Origin: Owenweeksia sp965229445
GTDB lineage: Bacteria; Bacteroidota; Bacteroidia; Flavobacteriales; Schleiferiaceae
DNA length: 64,000 bases
Reading direction: 5' to 3'
NCBI GenBank assembly: GCA_965229445.1
Contig: OZ245876.1
Location: forward strand, 3,162,001-3,226,000
Shown here: positions 1 to 9,119 of the stretch, piece by piece
Layout of the letters: the number at the start of each line of letters is the position of its first letter
How positions within the stretch are numbered: the stretch's first letter is position 1
Made by a program: the position numbers and the translations under genes
Notes under the pieces: generated by a model
Seen by the model: only the letters and a program-made list of their open reading frames with translations
Told to the model about the DNA's origin: nothing
Database searches by the model: none

Positions 1-3000
1 ATCAACTAGTTGTTCAAGAATTGTGTACTCAGTTAATAGCTCTTGTTGTAGCAATTGATAGTTGCCATAAACCATACCTGGAGACTGCCCTGTTAAGCCG
101 TAATTTGCTGCACAGTCTGTCACAGGATTAAATGACTTCTGCACAGGGTTTAAATTCAAGTTAATAGGGTTAAGAGGCTCCAGTCTTAAGTTGCTATTTA
201 GTGTAGGGTCTGGATAGTAGTAGTTGGGTATGAAAGTATTCTCATTATAGTAGTCACTCAAATTACGGCTGAAATAATTATTTGCTAATTGCGCTGCTCC
301 ACTTGCGTTGGGGTCATTATGGCCTTGATGTCCTGCAATTCCATCATCAGATTGAGCTGGATATCCAGCATAAGTATAAACATCGTAGAAATTCGAGGTT
401 GAATTTCCGAAATCATTACATCTTAGAACTAGACCCTTAATATTCGCGATTTGTTTATTGTTTCCGATTGCTTGAATTGCACTCGAATGCCCATCAAATG
501 AATTATTATAAACTTGATTTATATAAGGTCCGCTATTCGATATTACCAATCCGAACGATTCAGCATTATTTGATGGCTGACCTCCTGAAGTAAAGTCATT
601 TTCCTCAATGATATAATTTGAGCTGTTTGATATTATTAACCCTGCGGAATTTCCTCCAGTAAGCCATAGAGAGTTTCCTAAGTTTTTATCTTGGTCAAAG
701 AGATTCTTTATAATTATTGCATTGTTGACATTATCTAAAGCAACTCCAACGTTATTGTTACTAAAGCTTACCTTATCAATTTTGAATCTATTTATCTCGC
801 TATATGAATATCCCACTATTCCAGCGTCGAATCCATCAAATGATGTGATGCTAGTCTGATAAGGAGCAAATATTGCAGCAGCAAAAGTCAAATATACTGC
901 TGCCCCAGTATTTGCATTCGATCCAGACTTAGTATTTTTAAATGTACACCCTAAAAACTTTAAGCCATCTATCTGTTCAGCCCAAACTCTACGAATAGAG
1001 CTGGAGATGTCATTATCATTTGTTTCAAACGTGCATTTCACCATTGTGGTGTTATGTGGTATCCTGTAAAATGGATTGATGGTCGAAAAACTAGCATATG
1101 GAAATAACCGAAGGTCAATCTCATTATTTACAAAATTAGTCGAATGGGCAAATATCTCTCCCCCTGTGGTATTTGAGTGAGATGCTTTAAATCCATCATG
1201 TCCATCTTCTTGGTTTACTATTGCAATTTCTGCGAATTCAATTGTAGCATTATAAAGCTCAACACGTCCTCTTGTAGGTGTCCCATTCACTGCATTAGCT
1301 TCACCTCGTAATTCAATCCCTTGCCAGAGCTCATTAAAACAATAATTGGATAACGTCGCTCCATCTACTATTAGTAATGCGCCTTCATGAACGATTAGTT
1401 TTCCTTCCTTCTTAAATTTAGTATCCGCATCAATTTCTAAGGTTCCATAAATGTTGACTGAGCCGTTAATGATTTTGGGCTTATCCCAGGTTATGTTTCC
1501 ATACAAATTAAGCTCCGATGCTTCAGGACCAGAAGTTATTTGGAGTTGAGATAGATCCGCCTCATATAACCCTCTACCAAAGGTTGAGATATACAGTTTA
1601 TCCAAACACCTGTCGTATTCTAGGTTCGTAACTTTAACTGGTGGTAAACCATTGTTAAAACTCTCCCATTGGCCTCCTGAACCAGAATATCTATAAACCC
1701 CTAAGTTTGTTCCTGCAAAAAGCACCTCATCAGTCCCTTCTTGAAACAGAATTTTGTTTACTGGAAATGGTGGCAATCCTGACGATATATCTGACCAGGT
1801 CTGTCCTCCGTCTTGAGATTTAATTACTCGATACTTTCCAGAGCAACCGAATATGTTAGGATTGTTGTCATCATCTTGAAATTGTTCAAGCGCCAAGTAA
1901 ACAACGTTATTGTTGTATGGAGATACTAGAATATCTGAGATACTTAAGTATCTCAGAATTGGATAATTGTTTATTCTGACATTGTCGGTCAAATCAATCG
2001 CACTTTGCCAATAGTCAGTGGTTTTAAGGAATTTGCCGTAGTTCAATGTTGCATCCCAGTATGGCTGATCTACAGCTACAAACTGAAGGTTTTCGTCTGA
2101 TTTTGGACTTGTCCATGCCTGAATCAAACCTTGAGTCTTCGCTGGTGAATTTGATTCATTACCATTATCCCAAACTAAATTCCAATTATCTGGATTACAA
2201 TCATTTAGAACGTAATCATCTTTTAACACATTCAAGTATTTTCTTGGATAGTATATTCTACCACTTTCCGGATGTTGGTAAATTTTCTGTTTAAGCCACC
2301 AACCAAACGGCCGTTCCGCTCTAGGCATATTAATAACATCTTCACATCCAAATTGAACAGTCCTGTAATAGTTTTGTAATTGATAAATGGTCTGATTAGT
2401 AAAAACGTACGATAAACTTGGGTTAAAATCATCAACAATCGTCCAGCCGCCATCTCCTCCTAACACATGTTCTGATATTTGATTGTCCACTTTCAATGTG
2501 CCATTATCCTGAGTACCTCCTATTGTCGTTTCATTTGATCCATCTCTAGGAATGTCAAATCCATAATATTGTGTAATTGCCAAATTAGAACCGTTTAGAT
2601 TGGCCCAATTAACGCCGTTGTTTGACGATTTTGTCACTCCTCCATCTGTACCGACGAACAATATATCATTACCATTTCCATCAGAAAACATTCTTATATC
2701 ACGGACGTCATCATGAAAATTTGTTTTGATTCCCCTAGAGGGTCCATATGCCTTAGATGCTCCTCCATCTGTTGATACCAATAAGACCACTGCGCCAACA
2801 TACATGCGATCAGAATCCTCATCTGAAATTTCAAACTGACCTTTTGTATGGTCATAATAATAGTCAGTTTCTTTCAGCGTATTATGTATTTGTGTCCAAT
2901 TTTGCCCTTGGTTGGTAGATTTATATATCAGATACCTACGATCAGAGTGATCACTTCGATCTACAGAGAGTAGGTAAGTAGAACCTGGGTCATCTTCTGA

Positions 3001-4017
3001 TAAAGCAATAGACATTCGCGGGCCTAAATTCGAAGTAGGCACTGTGGGAGTAATGTTGGTCCAGTTCAGACCTTGATCAGCAGAAACAAAAACTTCTGGA
3101 TCAACTGACTCTGCAGCATTTGAAAAAGAAGATAAATACAACTCCTTCGTGATTCCGTTATTTGAATAAATATCTATATCATAGAATGTAATGTCCGAAG
3201 TGGTTACTATAACTTGTGATTGCCAAGTTGCCCCAGCGTCATTTGACTTATAAAATTTAGCTCCCCCTACCGCATAGAGAATAGAGCTGTTATTTGGATC
3301 TATCTTAATGTCTTGAATATTATAGTCGGGACTTGGAGTAGAGTTCAAATTAGACAGGTGTACCCATGTTACCCCACCATTAGTAGATTTCAATATACCA
3401 AATCCAAAATCCTGGATACCAAAAGACCTGTTTAATGTACTCACATAAAGCGTGTTGGAATTATTTGGATCTATTTCAATTGAATTAATCCCCAGCGAGG
3501 GTAGACCCAGATAATCGGTAAGATTAATCCAATTGTTACCACCGTCTTCAGTCTTCCACAGTCCACTGGTATTAGAACCCGCATAGATAACGTCGTGGTC
3601 GTTTGGGTCAACATCAATGGCAGTCACTATTCCCATCATAAGTTTTGGCGCACTCCTTGGGCCAGTTAATTCCCATGTAGGGTAATTAGAATTAGTGATT
3701 CCTCTTTGGCAAGTACCTGCAAAATACGCATGCTTATATCCTATTGATGCACCAAAATCACCTCCGTTTTGTATCCCTTCCGTTGAGACTTGTCCCGACC
3801 AATGATAATTCCATCGTTCTAGAAACTTAGATGACTTTAGGGCCATTTCATTTGAAGAATCTATTGCAATCACAGAATCTAAGAATGATCTTGAATCATT
3901 ATATATCTGCACGTATGAATGATTTGGCCCGGGAATGGTATTTAAGTATTGCTGAGCACCTGCATGCTTGACGCTTAAAAATATAGTAATTAGCAATGCT
4001 CCGTAATAGATGTTCAA
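1..4017 (-). CDS. Giant secreted Asp-box (BNR) beta-propeller / beta-helix protein, N-terminal part, runs off left edge
   Basis: The frame is open for 1,339 codons with no stop and continues past base 1, so the C-terminus, where a T9SS sorting domain would sit, is not visible. The start is TTG at 4017: it directly follows an in-frame TAG and opens a typical signal peptide (NIYYGALLITIFLSV, then Ala-Gly-Ala-Gln). Residues about 150-815 carry at least eight Asp-boxes of the form S/T-x-D/N-x-G-x-x-W (for example KTEDGGNNW, KSTNGGVTW, KSQDGGQTW), the mark of BNR/VPS10-type propellers, closing with a STFGRGLYEADL blade end. From about residue 830 the sequence turns Asn/Ser/Gly-rich with repeated short strands, as in right-handed parallel beta-helices. 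Likely exported to the surface. No catalytic signature was recognised, so adhesin versus polysaccharide-active enzyme is open. Confidence 0.85.
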   Translation of the reverse strand, partial: MNIYYGALLITIFLSVKHAGAQQYLNTIPGPNHSYVQIYNDSRSFLDSVIAIDSSNEMALKSSKFLERWNYHWSGQVSTEGIQNGGDFGASIGYKHAYFAGTCQRGITNSNYPTWELTGPRSAPKLMMGIVTAIDVDPNDHDVIYAGSNTSGLWKTEDGGNNWINLTDYLGLPSLGINSIEIDPNNSNTLYVSTLNRSFGIQDFGFGILKSTNGGVTWVHLSNLNSTPSPDYNIQDIKIDPNNSSILYAVGGAKFYKSNDAGATWQSQVIVTTSDITFYDIDIYSNNGITKELYLSSFSNAAESVDPEVFVSADQGLNWTNITPTVPTSNLGPRMSIALSEDDPGSTYLLSVDRSDHSDRRYLIYKSTNQGQNWTQIHNTLKETDYYYDHTKGQFEISDEDSDRMYVGAVVLLVSTDGGASKAYGPSRGIKTNFHDDVRDIRMFSDGNGNDILFVGTDGGVTKSSNNGVNWANLNGSNLAITQYYGFDIPRDGSNETTIGGTQDNGTLKVDNQISEHVLGGDGGWTIVDDFNPSLSYVFTNQTIYQLQNYYRTVQFGCEDVINMPRAERPFGWWLKQKIYQHPESGRIYYPRKYLNVLKDDYVLNDCNPDNWNLVWDNGNESNSPAKTQGLIQAWTSPKSDENLQFVAVDQPYWDATLNYGKFLKTTDYWQSAIDLTDNVRINNYPILRYLSISDILVSPYNNNVVYLALEQFQDDDNNPNIFGCSGKYRVIKSQDGGQTWSDISSGLPPFPVNKILFQEGTDEVLFAGTNLGVYRYSGSGGQWESFNNGLPPVKVTNLEYDRCLDKLYISTFGRGLYEADLSQLQITSGPEASELNLYGNITWDKPKIINGSVNIYGTLEIDADTKFKKEGKLIVHEGALLIVDGATLSNYCFNELWQGIELRGEANAVNGTPTRGRVELYNATIEFAEIAIVNQEDGHDGFKASHSNTTGGEIFAHSTNFVNNEIDLRLFPYASFSTINPFYRIPHNTTMVKCTFETNDNDISSSIRRVWAEQIDGLKFLGCTFKNTKSGSNANTGAAVYLTFAAAIFAPYQTSITSFDGFDAGIVGYSYSEINRFKIDKVSFSNNNVGVALDNVNNAIIIKNLFDQDKNLGNSLWLTGGNSAGLIISNSSNYIIEENDFTSGGQPSNNAESFGLVISNSGPYINQVYNNSFDGHSSAIQAIGNNKQIANIKGLVLRCNDFGNSTSNFYDVYTYAGYPAQSDDGIAGHQGHNDPNASGAAQLANNYFSRNLSDYYNENTFIPNYYYPDPTLNSNLRLEPLNPINLNLNPVQKSFNPVTDCAANYGLTGQSPGMVYGNYQLLQQELLTEYTILEQLVD

Positions 4018-4127
4018 CTAGGTCATAATAGGCGATTTTGATTTCATATGAATGTACTAAGATAGCAGCATGTCATACTAACCTAGATTTATATAAAGGT
4101 AGTAATTTCCATATTAGAAGTTCTTAA

Positions 4128-4573
4128 TCATAAAATGTAGAATGATTGTATCCAGCCCAAATTCATCTCGTTAAATTCCAAGTCACCTCTTCCTTCCTGT
4201 TGAAGAAAAGACTCTAGCTTCTTAAAGACCACCCTGTACTTCTGTCTCGTCCCATGCCTAGTGCTAAGAATTGGAGAATTGAGATGTTCTTCAAAAAACG
4301 CCATAAACGACAGCTTCCCATTGGAACTACGTTTTGGAGAGTTTTCTTCAGTCCTTAATGAGTCTATGTACTCGCTAATTTTCCTATTATAGAATGGCTC
4401 ATCAATACCATCGTATGCCAGAACTCTTCCTGATTTCTAATTCCATGCCGACCTTGGAAGTGGAGGTAGTCCAAGGCTTCTTCTGTAAACTGTAACTTGG
4501 TCTTTAATTTTGCAATAGATGTAGCCCTTGTATCTTTGGCGTGTTTCTTTTGAAAGTAAAATTTCACGTTCAT
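4128..4573 (-). pseudogene. Decayed tyrosine recombinase (integrase), N-terminal and core-binding parts only
   Basis: From 4573 a frame begins MNVKFYFQKK, like the N-terminus of Bacteroidota phage or ICE integrases, but it closes at 4364. In a shifted frame, from about 4440 to the TGA at 4128, the sequence reads on as a SAM-like core-binding domain: FYNRKISEYIDSLR, then LSFMAFFEEHLN, HGTRQKYRVVFKKLESFL and FNEMNLGWIQSFYIL. The frame change and the complete absence of the catalytic R-H-R-Y domain show a truncated relic. It lies just outside the left tRNA-Arg cassette, where an integrase for tRNA-targeted integration would be expected. The family call rests on overall pattern, not on catalytic residues. 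Confidence 0.5.
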
Positions 4574-4649
4574 TACAGGTGTGACTAAAAGTGTGATAGA
4601 AATAAAGATAAAAAACAGATTTCTATCATCTTAATTTACTGATTTACAA

Positions 4650-4765
4650 AGCCCCGTAGTTCAACGGATAGAATACCTGCCTGCCGGCAGGCAGGGAAGT
4701 TTCCAGAAACCAGGGCAATGTGATTGGCATTATTTCTTTGAAAAATTGGTGGTGAAAACTATAAT
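4650..4765 (+). repeat. 116-bp half-tRNA/palindrome repeat unit (single copy, left cassette)
   Basis: The unit repeats the first 35 nt of the adjacent tRNA-Arg (base 1 through mid anticodon loop, ending GAAGTTTCC) but with the perfect 20-bp palindrome CCTGCCTGCCGGCAGGCAGG inserted exactly between tRNA positions 26 and 27. The rest, about 61 nt (starting AGAAACCAGGGC and ending AAAACTATAATG), is unrelated to the tRNA 3' half. The unit is 116 bp from its first base to the first base of the true tRNA at 4766, the same period as the four units at 12740-13203. Its 5' part matches unit 1 of that array and its 3' part matches unit 4, as if it were a recombinant. Confidence 0.9.
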
Positions 4766-4840
4766 GGCCCCGTAGTTCAACGGATAGAATAGAAGTTTCC
4801 TAAACTTTAGATAGCAGTTCGATTCTGCTCGGGGCTACCA
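4766..4840 (+). tRNA. tRNA-Arg (anticodon CCU), CCA encoded
   Basis: Folds as a full cloverleaf: acceptor GGCCCCG/CGGGGCU (with one G1-U72 wobble), D arm GUUC/GAAU with GG in the loop, anticodon stem GAAGU/ACUUU with loop UUCCUAA giving anticodon CCU, a four-base variable loop, and T arm AGCAG/CUGCU with loop UUCGAUU. The discriminator is A and CCA is encoded. It reads AGG codons. An identical copy is at 13204-13278. It sits 3' of one half-tRNA/palindrome unit. Confidence 0.93.
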
Positions 4841-5200
4841 AAGTAGACACGGCTGCACTGTGGCAGCAGTGGCCAGGCACTTTAGTGACTGGAGAATCGA
4901 GGTTCATCCCGAGCTTCGCGATAGCGATGTCGAGGGTATTCCTGCCGGGGCTACAATTCAATACAAGTTGTTTTCCGTAAGTTATTGTTTAATAAAGATT
5001 TACGGAATAATTATTGTCAGCTTTTTGATCTTATCTCACATTTATCTCCCAAAAGATGCGAGTTTTTCTGAATTAATCTATCTTAATGCATCTTGACTTT
5101 AAAAAGCTAAACAAACGACTTCAACACCTTATTCAACGCATCTAGGCTCCATCAGGTGTTCATCATTAGTCAGAAATTTGGATTTGACAAGTAATAAAGC
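4841..5200. other. Intergenic stretch with a second tRNA-3'-end-like piece and inverted repeats
   Basis: There is no credible gene here. Bases 4938-4954 (ATTCCTGCCGGGGCTACA, within a base or so at the ends) look like a degraded 3' end of the tRNA just upstream. Before it is a REP-like imperfect palindrome (CCCGAGCTTCGCGATAGCGATGTCGAGGG). Near 4973-5005 an inverted repeat TTCCGTAA/TTTACGGAA is visible. A 78-codon open frame from 4860 spans these repeats and is judged spurious. Confidence 0.5.
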
Positions 5201-6127
5201 ATGATTAGCCCATTACGCATCCACTGGATGCTTACGATTAGTTTATTCTTACTATGTCCCTATCCTCATTGGGGTCAACTATCAGGGAAGATAGTTGACT
5301 CCATAAGCAACGCACCGGTGCCGTTTACCAATGTCTGGATCAAGCATAAAAACATAGGGGCAACTTCAGATTCAAACGGCTCTTTTACCATTTCTGAAGT
5401 ACATCCAGATGATACGCTAATAGTTTCCGCGATTGGCTATAGGAAGTTCAAATTACCCGTTTCAAATTTTTCAGGCATTCTATCAATTGTACCCGTAGAC
5501 CAAAAACTTAATGTTGTTGCTGTTGATGCTGCAAGAAATGATGACCCATTGGTGCTGGGCAAATTCAAAAAATCTAAAGCTCGAGGGGGCTACGGCTGTA
5601 CTACAACTCCTTGGATTCTGGCAAAATATTTTGATGGGGGATCCTATGCAAACCAACCAGCGTATATACAGGAAATAAGAATACTAGGTAGTGGTTATGT
5701 CAAGGGTGCAACAATGGCTTTGCGATTCTTTTTCAAGGATAGCACAGGTATGCCTGGTGAGTCTTTCCACCATGAAAAAATAATAATCAACATCAGAAAA
5801 GGAACGTCCATAAATAGGGTAGACTTGAGTGCTCATAACATACAGGTACCAAAAAATGGGTTCTTTATTGGGTTGGAGTGGATGTGCATTGAATCAAATA
5901 GAATTATTACCGAATACAAGAACAAGGAGACAGGTGAGAAAAATTCCTTCATTCGACATGCGCCGTCAATTTCAATGCAATTGACGACTCCTGAATATAC
6001 ATACCAGTATGTACTTGGTGAATGGTCATCTTTCCACATACGCCCGAGAATACCTAAAGACCGTTTAAAAGGAGTGCCTTGCATCGAGGTAGATTTGGTC
6101 AGCTCACAGGTGCGCAAAGAGTATTGA
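5201..6127 (+). CDS. Secreted protein with carboxypeptidase-like regulatory domain
   Basis: The 308-residue product starts with a signal peptide (hydrophobic LTISLFLLC, ending at WGQ near residue 26). Residues about 27-100 form a CarboxypepD_reg-like beta-sandwich: LSGKIVDSISNAPVPFTNVW, then GSFTISEVHPDDTL and SAIGYRKF, the usual N-terminal plug-like domain of Bacteroidota exported proteins. No TonB barrel follows. Residues 110-300 are a beta-rich domain of unknown function (GSYANQPAYIQEIRILGSGY and further strands). Such free-standing proteins are common in the phylum and mostly unassigned. It is the first gene of the island and has no evident operon partner. Function unknown; envelope location is inferred. 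Confidence 0.75.
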   Translation: MISPLRIHWMLTISLFLLCPYPHWGQLSGKIVDSISNAPVPFTNVWIKHKNIGATSDSNGSFTISEVHPDDTLIVSAIGYRKFKLPVSNFSGILSIVPVDQKLNVVAVDAARNDDPLVLGKFKKSKARGGYGCTTTPWILAKYFDGGSYANQPAYIQEIRILGSGYVKGATMALRFFFKDSTGMPGESFHHEKIIINIRKGTSINRVDLSAHNIQVPKNGFFIGLEWMCIESNRIITEYKNKETGEKNSFIRHAPSISMQLTTPEYTYQYVLGEWSSFHIRPRIPKDRLKGVPCIEVDLVSSQVRKEY

Positions 6128-6237
6128 ATTGAATTCATAGTATAACTGATTAAAAAAGGCCTAATGTAATTTAGCAATAGTCTTAGCAACGGTGGATCTA
6201 TTTAATTCGGATAATCTAAATGTAGAATGATTTAAAC

Positions 6238-8193
6238 ATGAATAACGAACCATTACAAGACCTAACAACCAATAATGCGGCAGCAATGGCTAAAGACTAC
6301 CAGAATGACTTTGAGTTCGATAGTTTCAATCGCCTTAAAAAGGTTATCACTTCCTACAACGGTTCTGCATCGGCTGTCGCTTTAAGTATGAGTTATTTGG
6401 CAGATGGGTCAATCAGCAAAAAATATCAGACAGATAACGTTAATAGTCCAGCACTTCATTCCTATAAGCAAGATTATAATTACGGTAACTCACATTTTGG
6501 ACAGGCAATTCCGGTAAAAGATCATCAACTGGATTTCACCACCATAGTAAATGGGCCAACTTGTTTTTATAGTTATAATGACCAAGGAAGCATGATTGGG
6601 AAATATGCTAATAATGAAGGTGTTATAACCTATGATGTGCAGTATGCCTGGGATGAGGAGCAGAAATTACAAGGTGCTTAAAATAGTTCTGGTACGCATC
6701 ATTACACCTATGACGCTGCCGGGGATAGAGTGCTTAAAGGAAGTATGCTAATAAGCAGTGCAACGATAGTCGGTGAAACTCCTAATCAAGCTATTAGCTC
6801 TATGGATCCTTACTTGGTTTATGTTAGTCCCTACTATGTAGCAGAGCCTACAACCAATAGAGTAGAGGTGTCTAAACACTATTTCATGGGATCTCAAAAA
6901 GTAGCCACGAGACTAGAGTCTTTGGGATATACAGCAGAGAACAGCTCATCTACTCCCGGTGCCCTTGAGGATCTAAAGGACCTCATTAAAGTCTTTGAAC
7001 CTAATGCCACTACCTCACAGATTAATCAGGCCGTAAATGGCGCCAATGTGCAGGAAGTGTATACACAAGCTATGTACGTCAGCGATAAAGACCTCTGTGA
7101 AGGTGAAGAGTCTTATGACCCTGAATGTCTCTGTAATCTTAGTATTTATTGGGCTGAACTACTAGACCAAATAGACTGTGAAGAATACACCCTAATGTAT
7201 TGGTACCATCCGGACTATGCTTCGACATTGCTCAGCACAAGTCTGGGTAACAATGAATTTATCAGCAACATCAACGGTGATCCTCATCAGTATTTCTTTT
7301 ACTCTGCATTTGGCGAAGCACTTTATTCAGAACACTCAAACTTTGGTACCTACTCTTCGCCTTACCGCTTTAACGGGAAGGAGTTTGATCCTGAGACTGG
7401 GAATTACTACTATGGGGCTAGGTATTATGATCCGAAAACATCGGTCTGGTTATCAGTCGATCCGATGAGCGCAGCGGCTCCTGGTTGGACGCCTTACCGT
7501 TTTTGTTTCAACAATCCGGTGAACATAGTTGATCCTACTGGTATGTTGGAAGATGACTACAAACTGGACAAGAAGACAGGGGAAATTTCATTGATAAGAG
7601 AAACAGACGATGATTTTGACGTACTATATGCCACAGATGATGAGGCCAATGTTGATGAAAATAAATCTGTAAAAGTTAATGATAGGTCTGTTTTACCCTC
7701 TCTATCAAAAAAAGATGCTGAGAATTACACTACGAGAACCTTATGGGGAGATAAAGTTGGTAGCTGGGCAAAAACTAACAGCAGTTCTGATGCTTACGGG
7801 GTATTCAAATTTGCAAGTGATAATAGTGATGTAGAATGGGGGCTACAGCAGTATTCTGGTAATAGGTTTGTCCTTGGAACAAGCCATTTCTCTGAATCTG
7901 TAGGTGGGTTAAATGGAGTGAGCGGATATGACATTCTTGATCTTCAAATAGATTACCATAGCCATCCTGGTAGTGGTGCGCCAGTCGATGATGTGGCATC
8001 TGGGATGATGGGTGATCAAGGCTATGCATCTGGAATTGTCCGAACCTTCCTGAAGAACGGTGTAGATTATAAAAATCATCCACAGTTTAGAATATACCGT
8101 CCGCATGTTGCAAAGCCTTACAGGTTTAACTACTCACCATGGAAAACAAAGTTTAATTCTATTGCGGTGGGTTCTTATTTTGATTTGCGATGA
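6238..8193 (+). pseudogene. Orphan Rhs-core protein with JAB-like metalloprotease toxin tip, interrupted by in-frame TAA
   Basis: Two pieces in the same frame (6238-6681 and from about 6682) are separated only by TAA at 6679-6681. The text across the stop (LQGA, stop, NSSGTHHYTYDAAGDRVLKG) is continuous Rhs repeat sequence, so one gene has been cut by a nonsense codon. Rhs core motifs follow near 7360-7530 (YRFNGKEFDPETGNYYYGAR, then DPKTSVWLSVDP and NNPVNIVDPTGM), the normal boundary to a variable toxin tip. The tip of about 215 residues contains YHSHPGSGAPVDD at 7954-7992, an HxH plus downstream Asp arrangement like Toxin-JAB1/JAMM metallopeptidases. The long N-terminal part of a complete Rhs/YD-repeat protein is missing, as in displaced orphan tips. 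An ATG-initiated 487-codon frame at 6730 could still give a product carrying the tip. Confidence 0.8.
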
Positions 8194-8738
8194 GATTTAT
8201 AGCCTTAATGATAACAACTGTTTTGGCTTTGCCCGTGAAAGGATGCTCAGATATAATTCTTTCAGATAGCACAAGGTATCTGGTGATTGACTTCTTTCCA
8301 GCAACTGGAGAGAATGGAACTGTGTTTATTGACTTGTCTTCGAGTATGGTAATAATCAGTGGTGCTAACCTAAAGACGATAGAGAAAAGACCGCCTGCAC
8401 CACCTGAAGAGGAAATTGAAGGTCAACAAAATGAGAAATCTAATATCTCCGCCAAAACGGAAGTTTTAAAACTTACTGTGGCTCAGGTAAATGAGATAAG
8501 ACAAACCCTCACCGATTTTGAAGAAGGAGATTATGATAACCAGTTAAACAACGATGTCTTGGATGGTGCGGCAGTCTCTATAATGCACGTGAATGCTGAA
8601 AATCAATTTTTCAAAACAGATCTTGTGAACCAGATGACAGATAATCAGCGTCAGTTAATAGATGTGGTTTTAAATGCTCTGGTGGCTCAAGGCTCAAAGA
8701 ATAAGGAATATCTAAACTACTTTAGAAGTAATCAATGA
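8190..8738 (+). CDS. Putative lipoprotein, candidate immunity protein for the Rhs JAB-like tip
   Basis: The ATG overlaps the upstream toxin frame by four bases (ATGA at 8190-8193), the tight coupling usual for polymorphic toxin/immunity pairs. The 182-residue product begins with a hydrophobic segment and a lipobox-like Leu-Pro-Val-Lys-Gly-Cys ending at Cys19, so it is probably lipidated and placed in the periplasm or outer membrane. A Pro/Glu-rich linker (RPPAPPEEEIEGQQ) joins two small domains; the second is helical (LTVAQVNEIRQTL, later NQMTDNQRQLIDVVLNAL). I recognise no family. The immunity role is inferred from position and overlap only. Confidence 0.6.
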   Translation: MRFIALMITTVLALPVKGCSDIILSDSTRYLVIDFFPATGENGTVFIDLSSSMVIISGANLKTIEKRPPAPPEEEIEGQQNEKSNISAKTEVLKLTVAQVNEIRQTLTDFEEGDYDNQLNNDVLDGAAVSIMHVNAENQFFKTDLVNQMTDNQRQLIDVVLNALVAQGSKNKEYLNYFRSNQ

Positions 8739-8739
8739 T

Positions 8740-9087
8740 CTAAGCCAGCTGCTGCACATTAGCTTTAAAGACGAAGCTGTCCAGGAACTCCAAGAGGACA
8801 GCTTTTTTGTTTTCGGGCAATCGCTCTATTTTGCGGAAGTGCTGCAAGAGGCGTTCATCGGTGATGCTGGCACTGGCCTTGTCCTCCAAGGTGCCGTTGA
8901 TCAGGAAATCCGGGGAAAGCTCCAGGGCCTGGGCAATGCGGTTGAGCACTTCGGCCCCTGGTGAGGCTTCGCCCCTTTCGTACTTCCCTAAGTTGGTGTA
9001 ATGCACATCGGCCAGCTTGGCCAGTGCCTGTTGAGACAAACCTTTGTTTTTACGCCCTTCTTTCAATCTTTCCGCAAGTGAACCCAT
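8740..9087 (-). CDS. XRE-family helix-turn-helix regulator
   Basis: A 115-residue protein with a Cro/C1-type HTH at residues 5-62: LAERLKEGRKNKGLSQQALA, then YTNLGKYERGEASPGAEVLNRIAQALELSPDFL. The C-terminal 45 residues (ERLLQHFRKIERLPENKKAVLLEFLDSFV) are a helical oligomerisation-type tail common in Bacteroidota XRE proteins. It is convergent with the lipoprotein gene, with a single base between the two stop codons. Its base composition is clearly more G+C-rich than its neighbours, suggesting a different origin. No operator was identified in the short gap upstream. DNA-binding is secure; the target is unknown. Confidence 0.85.
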   Translation of the reverse strand: MGSLAERLKEGRKNKGLSQQALAKLADVHYTNLGKYERGEASPGAEVLNRIAQALELSPDFLINGTLEDKASASITDERLLQHFRKIERLPENKKAVLLEFLDSFVFKANVQQLA

Positions 9088-9119
9088 TGTACTGTAATTA
9101 ATTTATCAACACTACAAAT

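Noticed and set aside
4860..5096. 78-codon plus-strand frame after the left tRNA
   Set aside because: It runs through REP-like palindromes and the tRNA-3'-end-like piece, has no family pattern and changes composition midway; judged a chance frame.
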